A stretch of DNA of 64,000 bases from Lichtheimia corymbifera B2541 (GCA_000697475.1 JNEU01000773.1:100800-164799); one strand, 5' to 3'. Numbered from the stretch's first letter, positions 48,870 to 62,884 are shown. Numbers and translations: made by a program. Notes: generated by a model not told the origin, from the letters alone.

Positions 48870-50150
48870 TCATGATGCTTTCGACCGGTTAGCAATACAG
48901 GCGGTATTGACCACTTGATGCTGAGCTGCAGGACATCCCAAACCATAGCTAATTCCTTTGTATAATGCTGCTGTACCCATAAGCGTGATCATTTCAGCAG
49001 AAAGAGAAAGCAAGTTGGCACAAAGATTAGGAACCGATTCAAGAGGAGGGGAAGGAGAAGAAGTAGTGGTGGTAGTGGTAGTAGAAGAGGTAGCACCTAT
49101 ATTTGGACAAGGTGATCCTGGTGGAGATGGTGGTGGTGTTGAAGAAGAAGTAGTAGTAGTAGTATCAGATGGAGATGAGAAAAAAGACCATAACCAGCCT
49201 CCCCCTCCTTCATAGACATCATTATGCTGTATGCTGCTGGTATCTTTGGACGAGGGTGAGAGGGGAGGACTAGGTGGTAGGGTGATTGGGGGTGTTTGTG
49301 TCTGAAGTGGTGATGTTGTCGTGGTTGTTGAATCATTTGATCGTGCTGCTAACAAAAGAGCTTTGGCTCGTTGACAAGCTGCAGAGGATGACTTGCCACC
49401 ATTACCATTGCTATTGCTACGTTTATGCTTGGATCGTGAAGAAGAAGAAGGGTTGCGTCTCAATGGCATGTCGGCATGATAAATGTACTCGAGAACATCA
49501 GGTTTGAATCGCAAAGTCCTCTTTTTGGTCGTTACATCATGTTGTTCAATCATGTCAAAATCCATCATGGCAGTGGTATGATCAGCAGGAAAGCTTCGTC
49601 GTTTGACTTTTTTGAATGCAGACTTGCCCAAAAGCTTTTCAACATATTCTTCCTTGGTCTCGCTCCTTTTTTTCAGGGCGGGTTTCAAAGCCATGTTGGT
49701 GTCATCATGGTTAGGATGTGTCGTTGTTGTTGTGGATACACCAGCCAAACGTTTTTCAAAGTCGATATCATTGTCGTCTCGACGAAAGAGGGGACCATAC
49801 AGCCAAATGACATCTGAGTTTTTTTGCCAGTTGATGTCGATCGGGTCGATCTTGAGGCCATGCTGCGCTGCATGTTGTCGCCAACCCACGTTTTCCAATC
49901 GACACAACCGATATTCGTCGCTCAGCAACCGATTTTTTTCTTTGGATAGGGATGAAAAGGCTTTGCTGGTAGGTATGCCAAGACCCCATTGGCGTAAGGC
50001 ATCATGTTGAGAATCCGATTGATCTTGAACGGATAGTAGTTTTCGTCGAGTTTCAGCGAGTTGTCGTTTCAGTTCTAGTGATGCACATCCAAGATCGAGT
50101 GCTTCCCATTGGTGCGAAAAGTAATCAACTGTGACAAAGGGGCGACTCAT
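48870..50150 (-). CDS. DUF1752 (AreA/Reg1 N-terminal type) protein
   Basis: Intronless, 426 residues. The N-terminal part has a GATA-AreA/DUF1752-like segment: YFSHQWEALDLGCASLELK, then SDEYRLCRLENVGWRQHAAQ, close to the S..RLEN.sWR signature found in Reg1 and AreA N-termini. A basic stretch (AFKKVKRRSFPADH) and KKRTLRFKPDVLEYIY follow. The latter is positioned like a PP1-docking motif but does not fit the strict RVxF pattern. The C-terminal 200 residues are Ser/Thr/Pro-rich with a hydrophobic end (NLLSLSAEMITLMGTAALY). No GATA zinc finger is present. By analogy it may be a Glc7/PP1 regulatory subunit, but that is inference. Confidence 0.6.
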   Translation of the reverse strand: MSRPFVTVDYFSHQWEALDLGCASLELKRQLAETRRKLLSVQDQSDSQHDALRQWGLGIPTSKAFSSLSKEKNRLLSDEYRLCRLENVGWRQHAAQHGLKIDPIDINWQKNSDVIWLYGPLFRRDDNDIDFEKRLAGVSTTTTTHPNHDDTNMALKPALKKRSETKEEYVEKLLGKSAFKKVKRRSFPADHTTAMMDFDMIEQHDVTTKKRTLRFKPDVLEYIYHADMPLRRNPSSSSRSKHKRSNSNGNGGKSSSAACQRAKALLLAARSNDSTTTTTSPLQTQTPPITLPPSPPLSPSSKDTSSIQHNDVYEGGGGWLWSFFSSPSDTTTTTSSSTPPPSPPGSPCPNIGATSSTTTTTTTSSPSPPLESVPNLCANLLSLSAEMITLMGTAALYKGISYGLGCPAAQHQVVNTACIANRSKAS

Positions 50151-50503
50151 AACATACGGAAAAGTGGAGAAGAAAGAAAGGTAGCAGGATGGCTATTTCA
50201 ATTGTTGTAGGCATTCACATTTTCCAGGGTGATGATGATGATTGCAATAGGTTCTTTATCCGAGAACTAGGATCATTGGGAGCAAGGGGGTGAAGATTAG
50301 GGAAAAAGGTGAGTGAGCATAGTGACCAAGATAATCAAAAATAGAGAAAAGATGGCTACATTATGGGTATGAATACGGATGGGTGCGTGGGTGTGTATGT
50401 GCGTGGATGGAGATGTATGTTGAAAGGAGACAACGCGGTAACACCAGGGGAAACCACTCTTCCGATGACGGTTGGCTTTTTCATCACACATTACACTCCT
50501 AAC
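50151..50503. other. Intergenic, no gene seen
   Basis: Upstream of the DUF1752 gene and downstream of VMA21. A GT-rich tract lies near 50380-50415. Confidence 0.5.
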
Positions 50504-50874
50504 CTAGTCACTCTTTTTATCCTTGTCTTGCTGTTGCTGTCCTTCGATAGCGGCAACAATCACGTAGGCTATTGCGACGACATTGGCCATTCCTGCTGCA
50601 GCTCCTGCGGCATAGGCACCGTTGCCTACATAACCAACAACAACAACATGTCAATAGTCGTTCTTGGCAACATGATCCAACTGCTGTTCCCTAGTTACTC
50701 TCTCTCTCCCCCACCCTCCTTACCGCCAAACACCCTATCCACTGTTGTAAAATAGGTCCCAATCGGTAACACCACCATGGCAATGGTGAAGAGAAGAAGC
50801 TTGGCAATGACGGAACCGCTCACTTTTGTTGTTGTCTCCAAACGATCGTGCGTTGATGTCGAAGGCTGTTGCAT
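50504..50874 (-). CDS. VMA21: V-ATPase assembly factor Vma21
   Basis: Predicted 90 residues, exons (minus) 50874-50724 and 50625-50504. Two membrane helices are visible (VIAKLLLFTIAMVVLPIGTY and AAGMANVVAIAYVIVAAIEG) separated by a short lumenal loop, the Vma21 topology. The C-terminus is DKDKKSD, giving a KKxx-type ER-retrieval signal as in yeast (KKED). Vma21 escorts the assembling V0 sector from ER to Golgi. Length and the IGTYF motif fit the family. A TATA-like TATATAAA on the minus strand lies about 105 bp upstream. Confidence 0.85.
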
Positions 50875-51522
50875 GTCGTCGTTGAAAAGGAAGAAAGAAA
50901 ATAGCGAATTTGACGGCACATCAAATCAACCTATTTGTGTTGCATGAGACGTAGTTTCTATGGATACCACACACTTTTTATATATAAACATTAAATCTGA
51001 ACATGTTTATTGACTATGATTCTTTATTATTGAAATGCGATATGAAATGTAATGTGTCTCGAGATATCATATGATAAATGGCATTTATAGGGGATAGAGT
51101 GTTTGGGCGAAATGGAACTTGGATTCTTTTGAAGGAGACGAATAGGCGCAAAAAAAGAAGCATTTCGTATATTCAACAAATAGCCATTAGATCCACAAGA
51201 GTGGATTGTGATGCCCTGCATAGAAGAGAGACAAGTCTCATTATGTGATGGTGGAGGTGGTGCTGCCCTCGTTCGATCAGCAAAGGAAATAAGCTCGCAG
51301 ACCCCGTGTCAATGCATTCGCCTCTTTGGTTCCTTACAAGAATGATCTTTGTTGCTGGTATCTCTCAGGGGTGGTCAACCTAGCTACCAGCTGGGTACAT
51401 AGTAGTCAGTCACCTTCCACATTTGTCAAGGAGATGTTGAGGAAGAGGAGGAGTTTCTCGTTGCTACCCGTTCTCTCTTTCTTTGTGTGTGCGTGTGCGT
51501 GCGTATCTCTCTTTCGGTTCCC
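50875..51522. other. Intergenic between divergent genes; VMA21 promoter
   Basis: Contains a TATA-like element at about 50977-50988 serving VMA21. A GT/GC-rich and pyrimidine-rich stretch (51475-51520) lies before the cyclophilin start. No gene seen. Confidence 0.45.
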
Positions 51523-52887
51523 ATGAAGATAAACCCACGCGTATTTTTTGACATTGACATTGACGGCAATAGGAGTAAGTTCAGGAGAAGCCATAGCTTA
51601 ACCTTGATCTCCAACACACTTTCGTCTCTCTAGTTGGCCGGATAATCTTTGAGTTGTTTGCCGATGAGTGCCCAAAAACTGCTGAAAACTTTCGTGCTCT
51701 CTGCACAGGTAAATCACAACCTCCCTCACTCTTATGTGCGAGTATTGATGGTATGATAAATAGGTGAAATGGGATTGGGTAAAGTAAGCAGTATGCCATT
51801 GCACTATCGAGGATCAATTCTCCACAGGTAAGCGATCCCAGTCCACTTTTTGTTGATCCGTCACCTGACTCGAACTTGCAGGGTTATCAAAGGGTTTATG
51901 ATTCAAGGTGGTGATTTTACACGTCGTAATGGATCTGGTGGTGAAAGTATCTATGGAGCAACGTTCCCAGATGAATCATTTGCACGCAAACACACTACAC
52001 ATGGTCTTCTCAGCATGGCAAACCGTGGTCCCAACACACAATCATCTCAGTTCTTCATCACCACTCGACCCACACCTCATTTGGATGGAAAGCATGTCGT
52101 CTTTGGCCGTGTTGTCTCGGGATATGACATTGTACAAAAGATTGAAAATGAGCCTGTGGATGACCGTGATCGACCTTTGAATACCATTATGATTGCCAAT
52201 TCTGGTGAACTCGTTCTTAAACTCCCACCTGGTGTTGCACGTGAGTATGATGGAGGGGAGGAGGGGTAATACTGGGACACTAGGCTGATCCATCGTTAGT
52301 CAAGGATAGCAGGAAACGATCACGCTCAGTATCATCGGATGAAGGAGGAGAGAATGGATCAGTATCATCTGCATCATCATCAGAAAGCGAAGAAGAAAGA
52401 GAACGACGTAAAAAGCGCAAGCACAAGAAAAAGAGCAAAAAGGATCGCAAAAAGGACAAAAAGAAGAAAAAGAGAAAAAGCCGACGTAGCTCGAGTGTCG
52501 AATCCAGAAGCCCATCTTCATCATCACGGCGTCGACGTTCTCTTACACCTACACCTAGCGACCATGATGATAGATCACGCACACGCCGATCGGCAAGTAG
52601 AAGCCCAAGCAGATCCCGCAAAGTTACCAGCTCAGTAGGAAGTCGCAGCCCACGTAAAAGTCGTAGCCCAAGCCCTCGTAGGAGCTCATCACGCCATTCA
52701 CGAGGCAGCCACTATGTACCTGAATGGGAGCAACGACGACAATTTGATGATAACAAGGAACCAGGTGTAACATTCAAAGGTCGAGGCCGAAAAGTAAGTC
52801 CATTTGCAGTATTTAAAAATGTTGTCAATCGCATTAATCCTTTCCTTGCATTAGAAATTCTATCGTTCTAATATGCGCGCATGGTGA
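51523..52887 (+). CDS. Cyclophilin (peptidyl-prolyl isomerase) with SR-rich tail
   Basis: Predicted 358 residues, exons 51523-51574, 51634-51708, 51764-51827, 51882-52240, 52300-52793, 52855-52887. The isomerase domain (1-175) carries [13 protein letters not shown] (catalytic Arg, Phe, Gln), [16 protein letters not shown] and [12 protein letters not shown]. The usual cyclosporin-contact Trp is His here, as in nuclear large cyclophilins. The rest is a Lys/Arg/Ser tail with RS and SP dipeptides ([18 protein letters not shown]) ending FYRSNMRAW. This layout matches PPIG/Cyp-RS, spliceosome-associated nuclear cyclophilins. The five introns are 55-61 nt long. Confidence 0.88.
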
Positions 52888-54242
52888 TTGTATAGCATAG
52901 CATTTGATACACTAGCTTTTTGTTTTTAACATTTCGATAAACGTGATAGCAAACGGATGAGTAATGGAATGGTTGGCTTGGCAGAATATAGGAGACAATG
53001 TTTCATCATCATGCATTATGCACACACATATGGGTCAACATAGAGTGGATCTCTTAAATACGGGTTCAATAATAGGTGTACATATAGATGACCATGTGCT
53101 ACAAGTTTAACTACTCCCACCTGCTGTGCAGCCACGAGGTTTTTGGTTTCTGTTGATTGAGAAAATGCTATGCATGATATCCATCCCCCCTTCTCTCCGC
53201 CTCACCCTTTTACTTTCATTCTTACTATTTCTGGTCTTGTTTTCCGATATGGCATTTTTTTTTCAAAAACAACTACCATTTGTGGAATACAGAGATCGTA
53301 CATCAACATCGTAGAATGTTAGTTACCATGTGCAAGTGTCCCACCTGCATGTAGAAATTCATTGTATGCAAAGGAGTCGATTGCGGTTCCACTCAATAAT
53401 GAATCATGTCATTCGCAATAGAAGCGTATCCTTTTCCCCCAATAGGCTGCTTGCATCAATGTATATGTATTCCAATTGCGAATTCGTTTGGATGGTACAA
53501 TGAAAAATAGGTACTTGAATTCCAATGTTTATACACAGCCATGTTATTATCCATTCTGCGACATTAAGATGGCATGGATTCAGATGTTCTACATTACACA
53601 TGGAATCTTCGAGGCTTTGACAGGGAGTCGGTAAGTGAGGAGTGAACTACATATCCCTTTATAATATGGCTATGTATGTATAAAACTTTAATCAAGCATG
53701 TTCTCTACCATTAAAAGTGCCTGATTATGTCTCCACCCTTGTGGATGTATATACGCCGACAAAGGAAATAGTGCAATCATGATACATGCAGCACAAAGAA
53801 TACGATTGCTCATCACATGAGACATGAATAATCAAGGATTCATCATGGCAGCCATGTCACTACGAATTTATTCTTATGAAGGGGATTGGTGACCCTGATG
53901 TCATGTTGGGTGATGTATGGTGGCCTAAGGACAAAGGGGTCCTCTGTTTCGCGCGAAATTATACTATAAAGCATTCTATGTATGTGGAACATCCATGGTT
54001 GCCATACCATGTTGCTTATGCTACATAAGATCAAAAGAATAGGCTGCATCGGATGCTTTCCATTCCGGGTTTCCGATATTTTTTTCTTGTGCCACGCAGT
54101 TACTTGATCAATGGATGACATATAGAAATCATGGAAAAAGAAACATGCATCATTTATTGTGGTACCAGCATTAGCATGAATGTAATATAATGGGGGAGGT
54201 GGAGGAGGGGATGATGTATATCTATATCTCATAGTGGTGAAT
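52888..54242. other. Intergenic, no gene seen
   Basis: About 1.35 kb. A 135-codon minus-strand frame (54250-53843) and a plus-strand frame (53126-53314) look like chance frames: no domain, odd composition, no codon bias. Confidence 0.5.
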
Positions 54243-56726
<2,484 letters not shown>

Positions 56727-56871
56727 TTTTTGTAAAAGTAGAGAGACAGCATATATGCATTTTATTGATACCGTCATCGTTCTCATTGGAAATACTCAAA
56801 TACAACATGTTCATCCACATCCCCCAAAAAAAATGTTGGTAGTAAATATTTGTATTCCAAATGATCGATAT

Positions 56872-58124
56872 TTACATTCTCGAATTGTTCTGAATGGCAC
56901 CACCGTCAATCACAATGGTTGCACCATTGGTATAATTGCCTGCACGGGAAGCAAGATAAATGCAAGTACCTGCATATGGCATGAATATGAGTATCTCTAT
57001 CTCTCTCCATTTGAGCCTATTTCTTACCAGCGACATCTTCAGGAGTGCCAACACGACCAACAGGAACACGGGCAACGATTTCATCACCATGCTTGCGAAG
57101 GGTCTCAGCCATCATCTTGGAAGGGAAAGAACCTGGAGCAATAGCATTGCAAAGAATATATTCCCTGCCGAGACGGGCAGCCAAATGTCTAGTCAAATGA
57201 TGGACGGCAGCCTTGGAACTAGAGTAGGCGTATGACTCGAAGTTGGGCACCTGTTATGTATGACATACACCATTTAACATTGGGTCATTTTGATATTCCC
57301 CCTCTCAGCCAGCTCCACTTACTGCTTCACCATTGATTGAACCAATGTTAATGACACGGGATGGATTCTCTTGAGTAGCTTTGGCACGCAACAATGGGAG
57401 CAAACTATATACACACTATATTTAAGTACTTCCTCAATGCACATAGTAGTCCCTTTTTTACTTACGCTTGAGTCAAACCAAAAACGCGATTCACGTTGAG
57501 AGTCAATACTTTGTTGAAAGCGGCTTCAGGATACTCGTCAATGGGAGCTCCCCAGGTGGCACCGGCATTGTTAATGCACTAATAAAGAAAAAAAGGGCGT
57601 TGGTGTCGACAGCCTTTGTGTGCTGCTGCTGCTCTTGAATACTTACTACATCAAGGTCTACATTATTATGGGGTTAGCAATCTTTGTGTGACACCACCGT
57701 CATTATCATGTCGAATTACTTACGATCCTCATATTTGCTCAATTCAGTGACAATCTTTTTGATATCATCCACCTTTTGCAAATCGGCAGGAATAGCAACA
57801 CACTTGCCAGGACCGAGAGCATTCAATTTGGCGGCAACCTTTTGAAACATTATGGATTTAGTTGACATGTCAACCATATGCAGTTGCCTATCCTACCTCA
57901 TCACAAGCCTTGGCAGACCGGCTGCTAATATAAACACGGGCACCTGCTTGAACGAAACCCTATTGACAACGACCCAAGAGAGTCAATGCGATAGTCCGGA
58001 TCGCAGGTCACCCCCGCCCCATGGTGTGAACATTTACCGTGGCAATCATTTCACCAATGCCTCTTGAGCCACCAGTGACAAGTACGACACGGTCTTTGAC
58101 GCTGAAAAGTGCTTCGATATCCAT
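56872..58124 (-). CDS. Short-chain dehydrogenase/reductase (SDR)
   Basis: Predicted 263 residues, exons (minus) 58124-58038, 57959-57897, 57838-57724, 57657-57647, 57578-57466, 57404-57323, 57250-57028, 56969-56872. Classical SDR: cofactor motif VTGGSRGIGE near the N-terminus, SSRSAKAC after beta2 (suggesting NADP), DLQKVDD, CINNAGATWG, a catalytic Ser region INIGSINGE, and YSSSK as the YxxxK pair, followed by NAIAPGSFPSKM. The C-terminus GATIVIDGGA is typical. Overall it resembles RhlG/3-oxoacyl-ACP reductase-like SDRs; the substrate cannot be told. Exon 4 is only 11 nt. The 3' end is 145 bp from the convergent uridine kinase stop. Confidence 0.88.
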
Positions 58125-58585
58125 GGTATTAGAGAGAGAAAGAGAAAGGTAATAAGGTGTGGGGAAGTTCGCCGTTGCGGCCTAAAAGTCAAGCAATCAA
58201 TGCATTTCCGCTGACAAAGTATAATCTTCATCCCGCTCTTATGACAAAGTGTGAAATCGGTGAGAAGACGATCACAAATCAAGCTTCACCTGCTGTTATG
58301 CCAGACCTTTTGATACAAGGAGAACGGTTTATATAACGAATCAAGCACTCGCTGATGGTGTTAACAATGCACCTGCTGACCTCGTTTGTTGTCAGATGCG
58401 ATGATATGTAGAAAAAGTTGCCCCTTTAAAGTAGTCGAATACATAGCTTTGATCAATCACGTTTATAAAACATGTCTTATGTTGATGGGAAATGTGTGTA
58501 CGTGTAAAGTAAAGATGTAATGCAAGCAATATCAAAAGAAGTGTTCTATTGAGTCTATGATAAAAAGAAACCGGTCTCTGTGATG
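58125..58585. other. Intergenic, no gene seen
   Basis: Upstream of the SDR gene and downstream of the Sec14 gene. Contains a TATATAA-like run near 58330; otherwise featureless. Confidence 0.45.
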
Positions 58586-59968
58586 TTATGTGCTGTCGTT
58601 GGAAAGGCCGTTACAAAATGCCAACGATGGAGGTCCACGAAGAGTAGCATCTGTTTCCGCCTTTTCCATGATATCTTTGTTGTATGGGAATTCTGTCTTT
58701 TCATTGTGTGCTTGAGCTTGGATTTCTGGGATGTTCTTGAGGACTACAACAATGTACACAACAATGAGCCCAACATTTTTGCTAAATTCGCATGATCCGT
58801 AACACATACTCTGAGAAGGAACACATCCACCAGGCATATGCGAACAAGTACAATCGCCACCCAAAAAGCTCGGTAAATTTTCAGCCGGGATTTGTTGCAA
58901 GAGGACATCCTTGAAGTCCTTGCCAAGGATTTGGATCTTTTCAATGGTCTATTCATAGCCAACATGAGTTTGATCCCATCCCATGGTTACACACATTTTC
59001 CACTACTTACACCAGGGTCCAACCACGCCTTTACGATCTTCCACACCATCACAAAAGCTGAAGGAGCATTGACCAGGTACAACTTGTTGAGTGTCTCGGG
59101 GTAATATTTTTGATCCGTGTCTGAAATGGCTTTGATAAAGTAAAGAGCTGGCATGTGGAATTCTATCGTGGATAAAAGGACCCATGAGATATACCATCAC
59201 CATCATCCTTGTTCATATACTTACGGCCCCAATTCATATTCGTGCAATCAAAAATGACAGTTTCACGGTTGATGGTCTTGTTGGCTTTGATTGAGCAATC
59301 ACGCATGATGACACGGTGCAGGAATTCGTTACATCCGACATGATACTGCGACACTTCTTCGGTGGTAGTGAACTTGGCCAGTTCTTTTGCCGCATGATAG
59401 CCCTAATGCGCGCACACACACGTCCATATTACTACCTTGTATCCAATCATCGTCTCCACGTGTGCCCAACTTACCAAGCGCTCAATGTAAATTGGACATC
59501 CATCCTTATCAGTCTTGTGTAAACAGCTGCCTCCCATCCAGCGATAAATCCTTAAAACAGATTCAGAGACACCAGCGTCGGAAGTCAAGTTGCCATCTGG
59601 AATAGTGTCGAAACCACGCACAGGGTATAGCAGAGGTAGTTTGTTGTCCTTGGTAGCTGCAGGGTATAAATCCACCTTGTTGTCTTTACGCCAAGTCATG
59701 GTTGATAATAATTGCTCCTTGGCAGCTTTCTAAGGCATCACTTAATATCATACCCTAGTTGCAATAAGAATACATACATACCACATTCCAACTACGTGCA
59801 ATGAGGAACTGCTTCAAGTACTGTCAAAAGAAGCATGTCAGTGCGTGCAGGAAACAGCGTCAATGGAGTACATACCTCACGGTCTAAATGAGCATATTCA
59901 GAACCCAGTTCTTTGTACAATTCTTGAATGGCATTGTTCTCTTCGTCAGGTGTCTTTGTCACTGCCAT
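58586..59968 (-). CDS. Sec14-like CRAL-TRIO lipid-transfer protein
   Basis: Predicted 337 residues, exons (minus) 59968-59876, 59820-59782, 59729-59475, 59402-59225, 59162-59011, 58948-58810, 58743-58586. The N-terminal CRAL-TRIO-N helices (YLKQFLIARSWNV, AAKEQLLSTMTWRK) precede the lipid pocket. There follow GCPIYIERL, TVIFDCTNMNWG, then FHMPALYFIKAISDTDQKYYPETLNKLYLVNAP and VWKIVKAWLDPGTIEKIQIL. The family ending ENLPSFLGGDCTC closes the gate region. Such proteins exchange phosphatidylinositol and other lipids between membranes at the Golgi and plasma membrane. The C-terminal ~55 residues after GGDCTCSHMPGGC are charged and unconserved. No membrane helix. Confidence 0.88.
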
Positions 59969-60503
59969 CGTCTGTGTGTGCGTGTGTATATAAGGAGAGT
60001 TGTTGCAGGATACAAAGAAAGGGTGAAATTGGCAAGTTGTCCATTCACAGCCAAGCGGCAAAATCGGCCCGACGACGACGACGCCCATTGTTGTCACCCA
60101 CTTTTGGATCACCCTCATCATCATCATCATCATTATCACAAGCCAAAAAGAAAAAGGTGCCTCAATATCATCTACCCCTCCGCCACAAATTGTTGTCATC
60201 ATGCATGGATGCATATGGCTGCAATGCTGTCACATGCAGTTCATTAAAGCGTTTCACATCTGATAAGTGGCTGATCGTATCATATGCATGGTTGCAAATG
60301 AACCACAGTTACAGGAACATGACTTTTTGACTATACTTACCCACCAGTGAAGGGGGATGCTGCATTGAGGTGCGGACGAGCGGATCACACACATTAACCG
60401 ATTTGGAGCATCCCATTAGCTTGGTACCTCTCACGAGACACGTTATATAATTATCATTGATTGATTGGGTTGTTCTTTTTTTTCAATCTATTTACAAGCA
60501 ATG
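59969..60503. other. Intergenic, no gene seen
   Basis: Holds a TATATAA-like run at about 59987 close to the Sec14 start. No gene recognised. Confidence 0.45.
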
Positions 60504-61028
60504 TTAAATATTGGGGTGTCTCGATGTACTCATAATGTTGTTACCTTCTCTGATAATGCTGTTGAATGGACAAGACACGGTTCGATGGCAGATATCATGC
60601 TTAGAATCATTGAAGGTCGTTTCATTCCAGTCGTTGATGGTGAACCTCTTGATAGCCTCCATGAACTCTGACTGGACATTCACTTTGGCAAGCGCTTCTA
60701 AAACAGGACCCTTGAGCTTCTTTTTGTTGGATATCTCCTTACTGGTAGCGCCTTCAGATAGTCCACGGATTTCATCCATCTTATCATACAATCCTCGTGG
60801 TGCACGTTGTTTCTCGCCTTCAAGTTGATCCTTTGCCGTTTTACATGCTTTCTTCACGGCGTCCGAACTCTTGACATTCTCAACGTCGTCTTCCGTAATC
60901 AACTCTCCATCGGTTTTCTTGACTTCTTCTTTCTTCAAAGCCGTTCTCATGGAAGTAGCTGCACGTGCCGAGATCATTGAATGAAAAGCCTGAACAGCTA
61001 TTGTGGGTAATGTGTTTGAAGTTGACAT
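60504..61028 (-). CDS. Hypothetical protein, unrecognised
   Basis: Single-exon frame of 174 residues. N-terminal region (IAVQAFHSMISARAATSMRT) is weakly amphipathic and could be a mitochondrial presequence. The middle is Lys/Glu-rich and helical (DAVKKACKTAKDQLEGEKQR, YDKMDEIRGLSEGATSKEIS), and the C-terminus is mixed (FMEAIKRFTINDWNETTF). No domain is recognised. Codon composition and length suggest a real gene, but the last ~40 residues may be read-through of an unspliced 3' end. Confidence 0.5.
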   Translation of the reverse strand: MSTSNTLPTIAVQAFHSMISARAATSMRTALKKEEVKKTDGELITEDDVENVKSSDAVKKACKTAKDQLEGEKQRAPRGLYDKMDEIRGLSEGATSKEISNKKKLKGPVLEALAKVNVQSEFMEAIKRFTINDWNETTFNDSKHDICHRTVSCPFNSIIREGNNIMSTSRHPNI

Positions 61029-61911
61029 TTTGAAATATGGTTGAGTAATAAAGGACCTCCTTCCTTAGTTTCAAGTTTCAAGTTTCATGCAGTTACCTCA
61101 GGATACCAATGAGTTTTGAACTCAGCGTGTTGTATCCTCACAGGAATTGTTATGGACATCCAGACGCCTTCCATATTAAGCCTACCTATATAACATAAAT
61201 TCATTATCCTCACTCACCTTGCATCTTGCTTTATGGAGCCGACTAGATGCTAACAACTGGTCAAGTCAAACCCTTTGCTAGATCCAGTGGTATTAATAAC
61301 TTGTCGTGCGCAAGGAAACAGCGCTTAATATCACCACTTGATATTGACTTGGCAGCCATCATGACCACTGGATCTAGTAAAGGGTTTGACTTGACCAGTT
61401 ATTAGCGTCTAGTCGGCTCCATAAAGCAAGATGCAAGGTGAGTGAGGATAATGAATTTATGTTATATAGGTAGGCTTAATATGGAAGGCGTCTGGATGTC
61501 CATAACAATTCTTCATGTCAACATGCTTTCCTCTATCATCCTATTCGGTGGCCAATACTATTGCTGTAGTCACAGAGCGTATATACCATTGGAGAACCAA
61601 TGGTGTTGTTACAATCGCTATACAGCACAGCCTGAGAGGATGGGCGTGATTAATACCTGCTCGATGGTATCAGGAACATAAATCACAAAGGTGTAGGGAA
61701 TCGATGATAAGAAAATCATCATCAACGATGCATGCAGAAGCTTGTAATGTTCGATGGATTACATAATCTTCACGAATTTGAGTTCTTTATAATTACAAAC
61801 ACGTGGGGCTAATGGGGTTGCAGGGATAATTGTCATGGAGCTGGGAATATATAATGATGATCGATAAAGGGTTCTACTACTATCGCTTTTGCTTGGTTAC
61901 GATTGTTCCTT
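61029..61911. other. Intergenic with a long inverted repeat
   Basis: Besides the inverted repeat (61144-61511, listed separately), it contains a triple TTTCAAG run near 61068-61086 and unremarkable sequence to 61911. No gene recognised. Confidence 0.6.
61144..61511. repeat. Near-perfect inverted repeat, 147-bp arms
   Basis: Left arm 61144-61290, right arm 61365-61511, spacer 61291-61364 (74 bp). Read against each other, the arms differ at only three positions I can find, about 98% identity over 147 bp. No obvious target-site duplication is seen outside the arms. The right arm read forwards has a GTGAGT-like donor (near 61438) and an ATATAG acceptor, and the left arm mirrors them. It could be a foldback (MITE-like) element or a recent inverted duplication of a gene fragment. 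Confidence 0.85.
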
Positions 61912-62884
61912 TTATGGACATGCGCTCACAAGATCAGCATCTAATCCTTCGTCTTGGTCGTATTCGTCTGATTGATTATCCGACACATCGATGGCTGTCT
62001 CTTTCATTCTCTTTTCAGGTGGAACATTCTCTTTGTCTTCTGTCGTATATGACAAATTTGATCGTGTTCGACGCAATGGTGAAGAGGAGGAGCTTTGTTT
62101 TTGTGTAGATGGATGCTGTATGGCGTCTACCAACGATGATGTTTTGGATTTCTTAGATGTAGATGGTGCTGATGCTGCTGCCACGGGTCGCTGACCCTTT
62201 TTTGATGGTGTTGAGACATTGATTGATCGTGCTGTATGATCGGTAGATTCGGTTGTTGTAGCCGATGTTGTTGATGATAATGCTCGATTTTCTGTTGCAA
62301 GAGTCTCAGTGGTATTTGATGCTTCCATTACTGGTCGTAGATTGAAGTAATTGCCAATGGATGAAAAGCATTTTTCTGCCCCGTGCTCGATTGACTTATT
62401 TTGCGCCTAGATTATATGATTAACATTGTGAACATATGGCACCGATCCAATTCACTTTACCACTTGTATTGCTGTCCCTTGGTCTGAAAAGCCTTTGACC
62501 ACACCGCATCCTTGAAACTAATATAGCCGATGTTACTCATCCATTCTGTCGTGTACCATTTTGCTTACCTCTCGCGAGTGGTTGTTTGCTGTGATCCTCA
62601 CTTTCGTTGTGTACATGCAGTCATAACCGTTGTTTCTATGGTGTAGCTGCTATAAAGATAAGCATCATTGATAGTTTGGATCCATGGTACTTACATAATG
62701 CTGAACCATTTCTGAATGCTCTTGAGTCCAGTTCATATCACCGAAAACTTCATTAGCTTTCCGTGTGAGTGTCTCGTATGTAAGTTTCATTGTTGTCTTC
62801 CCTACAAGTCTCAATGAGCAATCTAGCCAAGAGAGATCAAAGAATGTTACCTCCGTGTGCTGGACATTCCGTTGCTTCTTGCAT
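61912..62884 (-). CDS. Short Rad52-family-like protein
   Basis: Predicted 257 residues, exons (minus) 62884-62851, 62801-62695, 62649-62569, 62517-62461, 62406-61912. The N-terminal half matches the Rad52 single-strand annealing core by order of motifs. KLTYETLTRKANEVFGDMNW corresponds to the helix and strand around the conserved ANEIFG..GW. Next are VRITANNHSRE, then GCGVVKGFSDQGTAIQVAQN and HGAEKCFSSIGNYF, as in the E.iGcG..A...K...TDALKRALR..GN region. The C-terminal ~110 residues are Ser/Thr-rich and basic, ending acidic. It is shorter than fungal Rad52 (~450-600) and lacks a visible Rad51-binding region. The start MQEATE is a guess; the frame is open further upstream. Rad52 assignment is moderate. 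Confidence 0.6.

Noticed and set aside
61085..61140. Small palindromic segment, possible tRNA
   Set aside because: It has short complementary ends but no cloverleaf, no A and B box pattern and no TPsiC-like loop that I can see.
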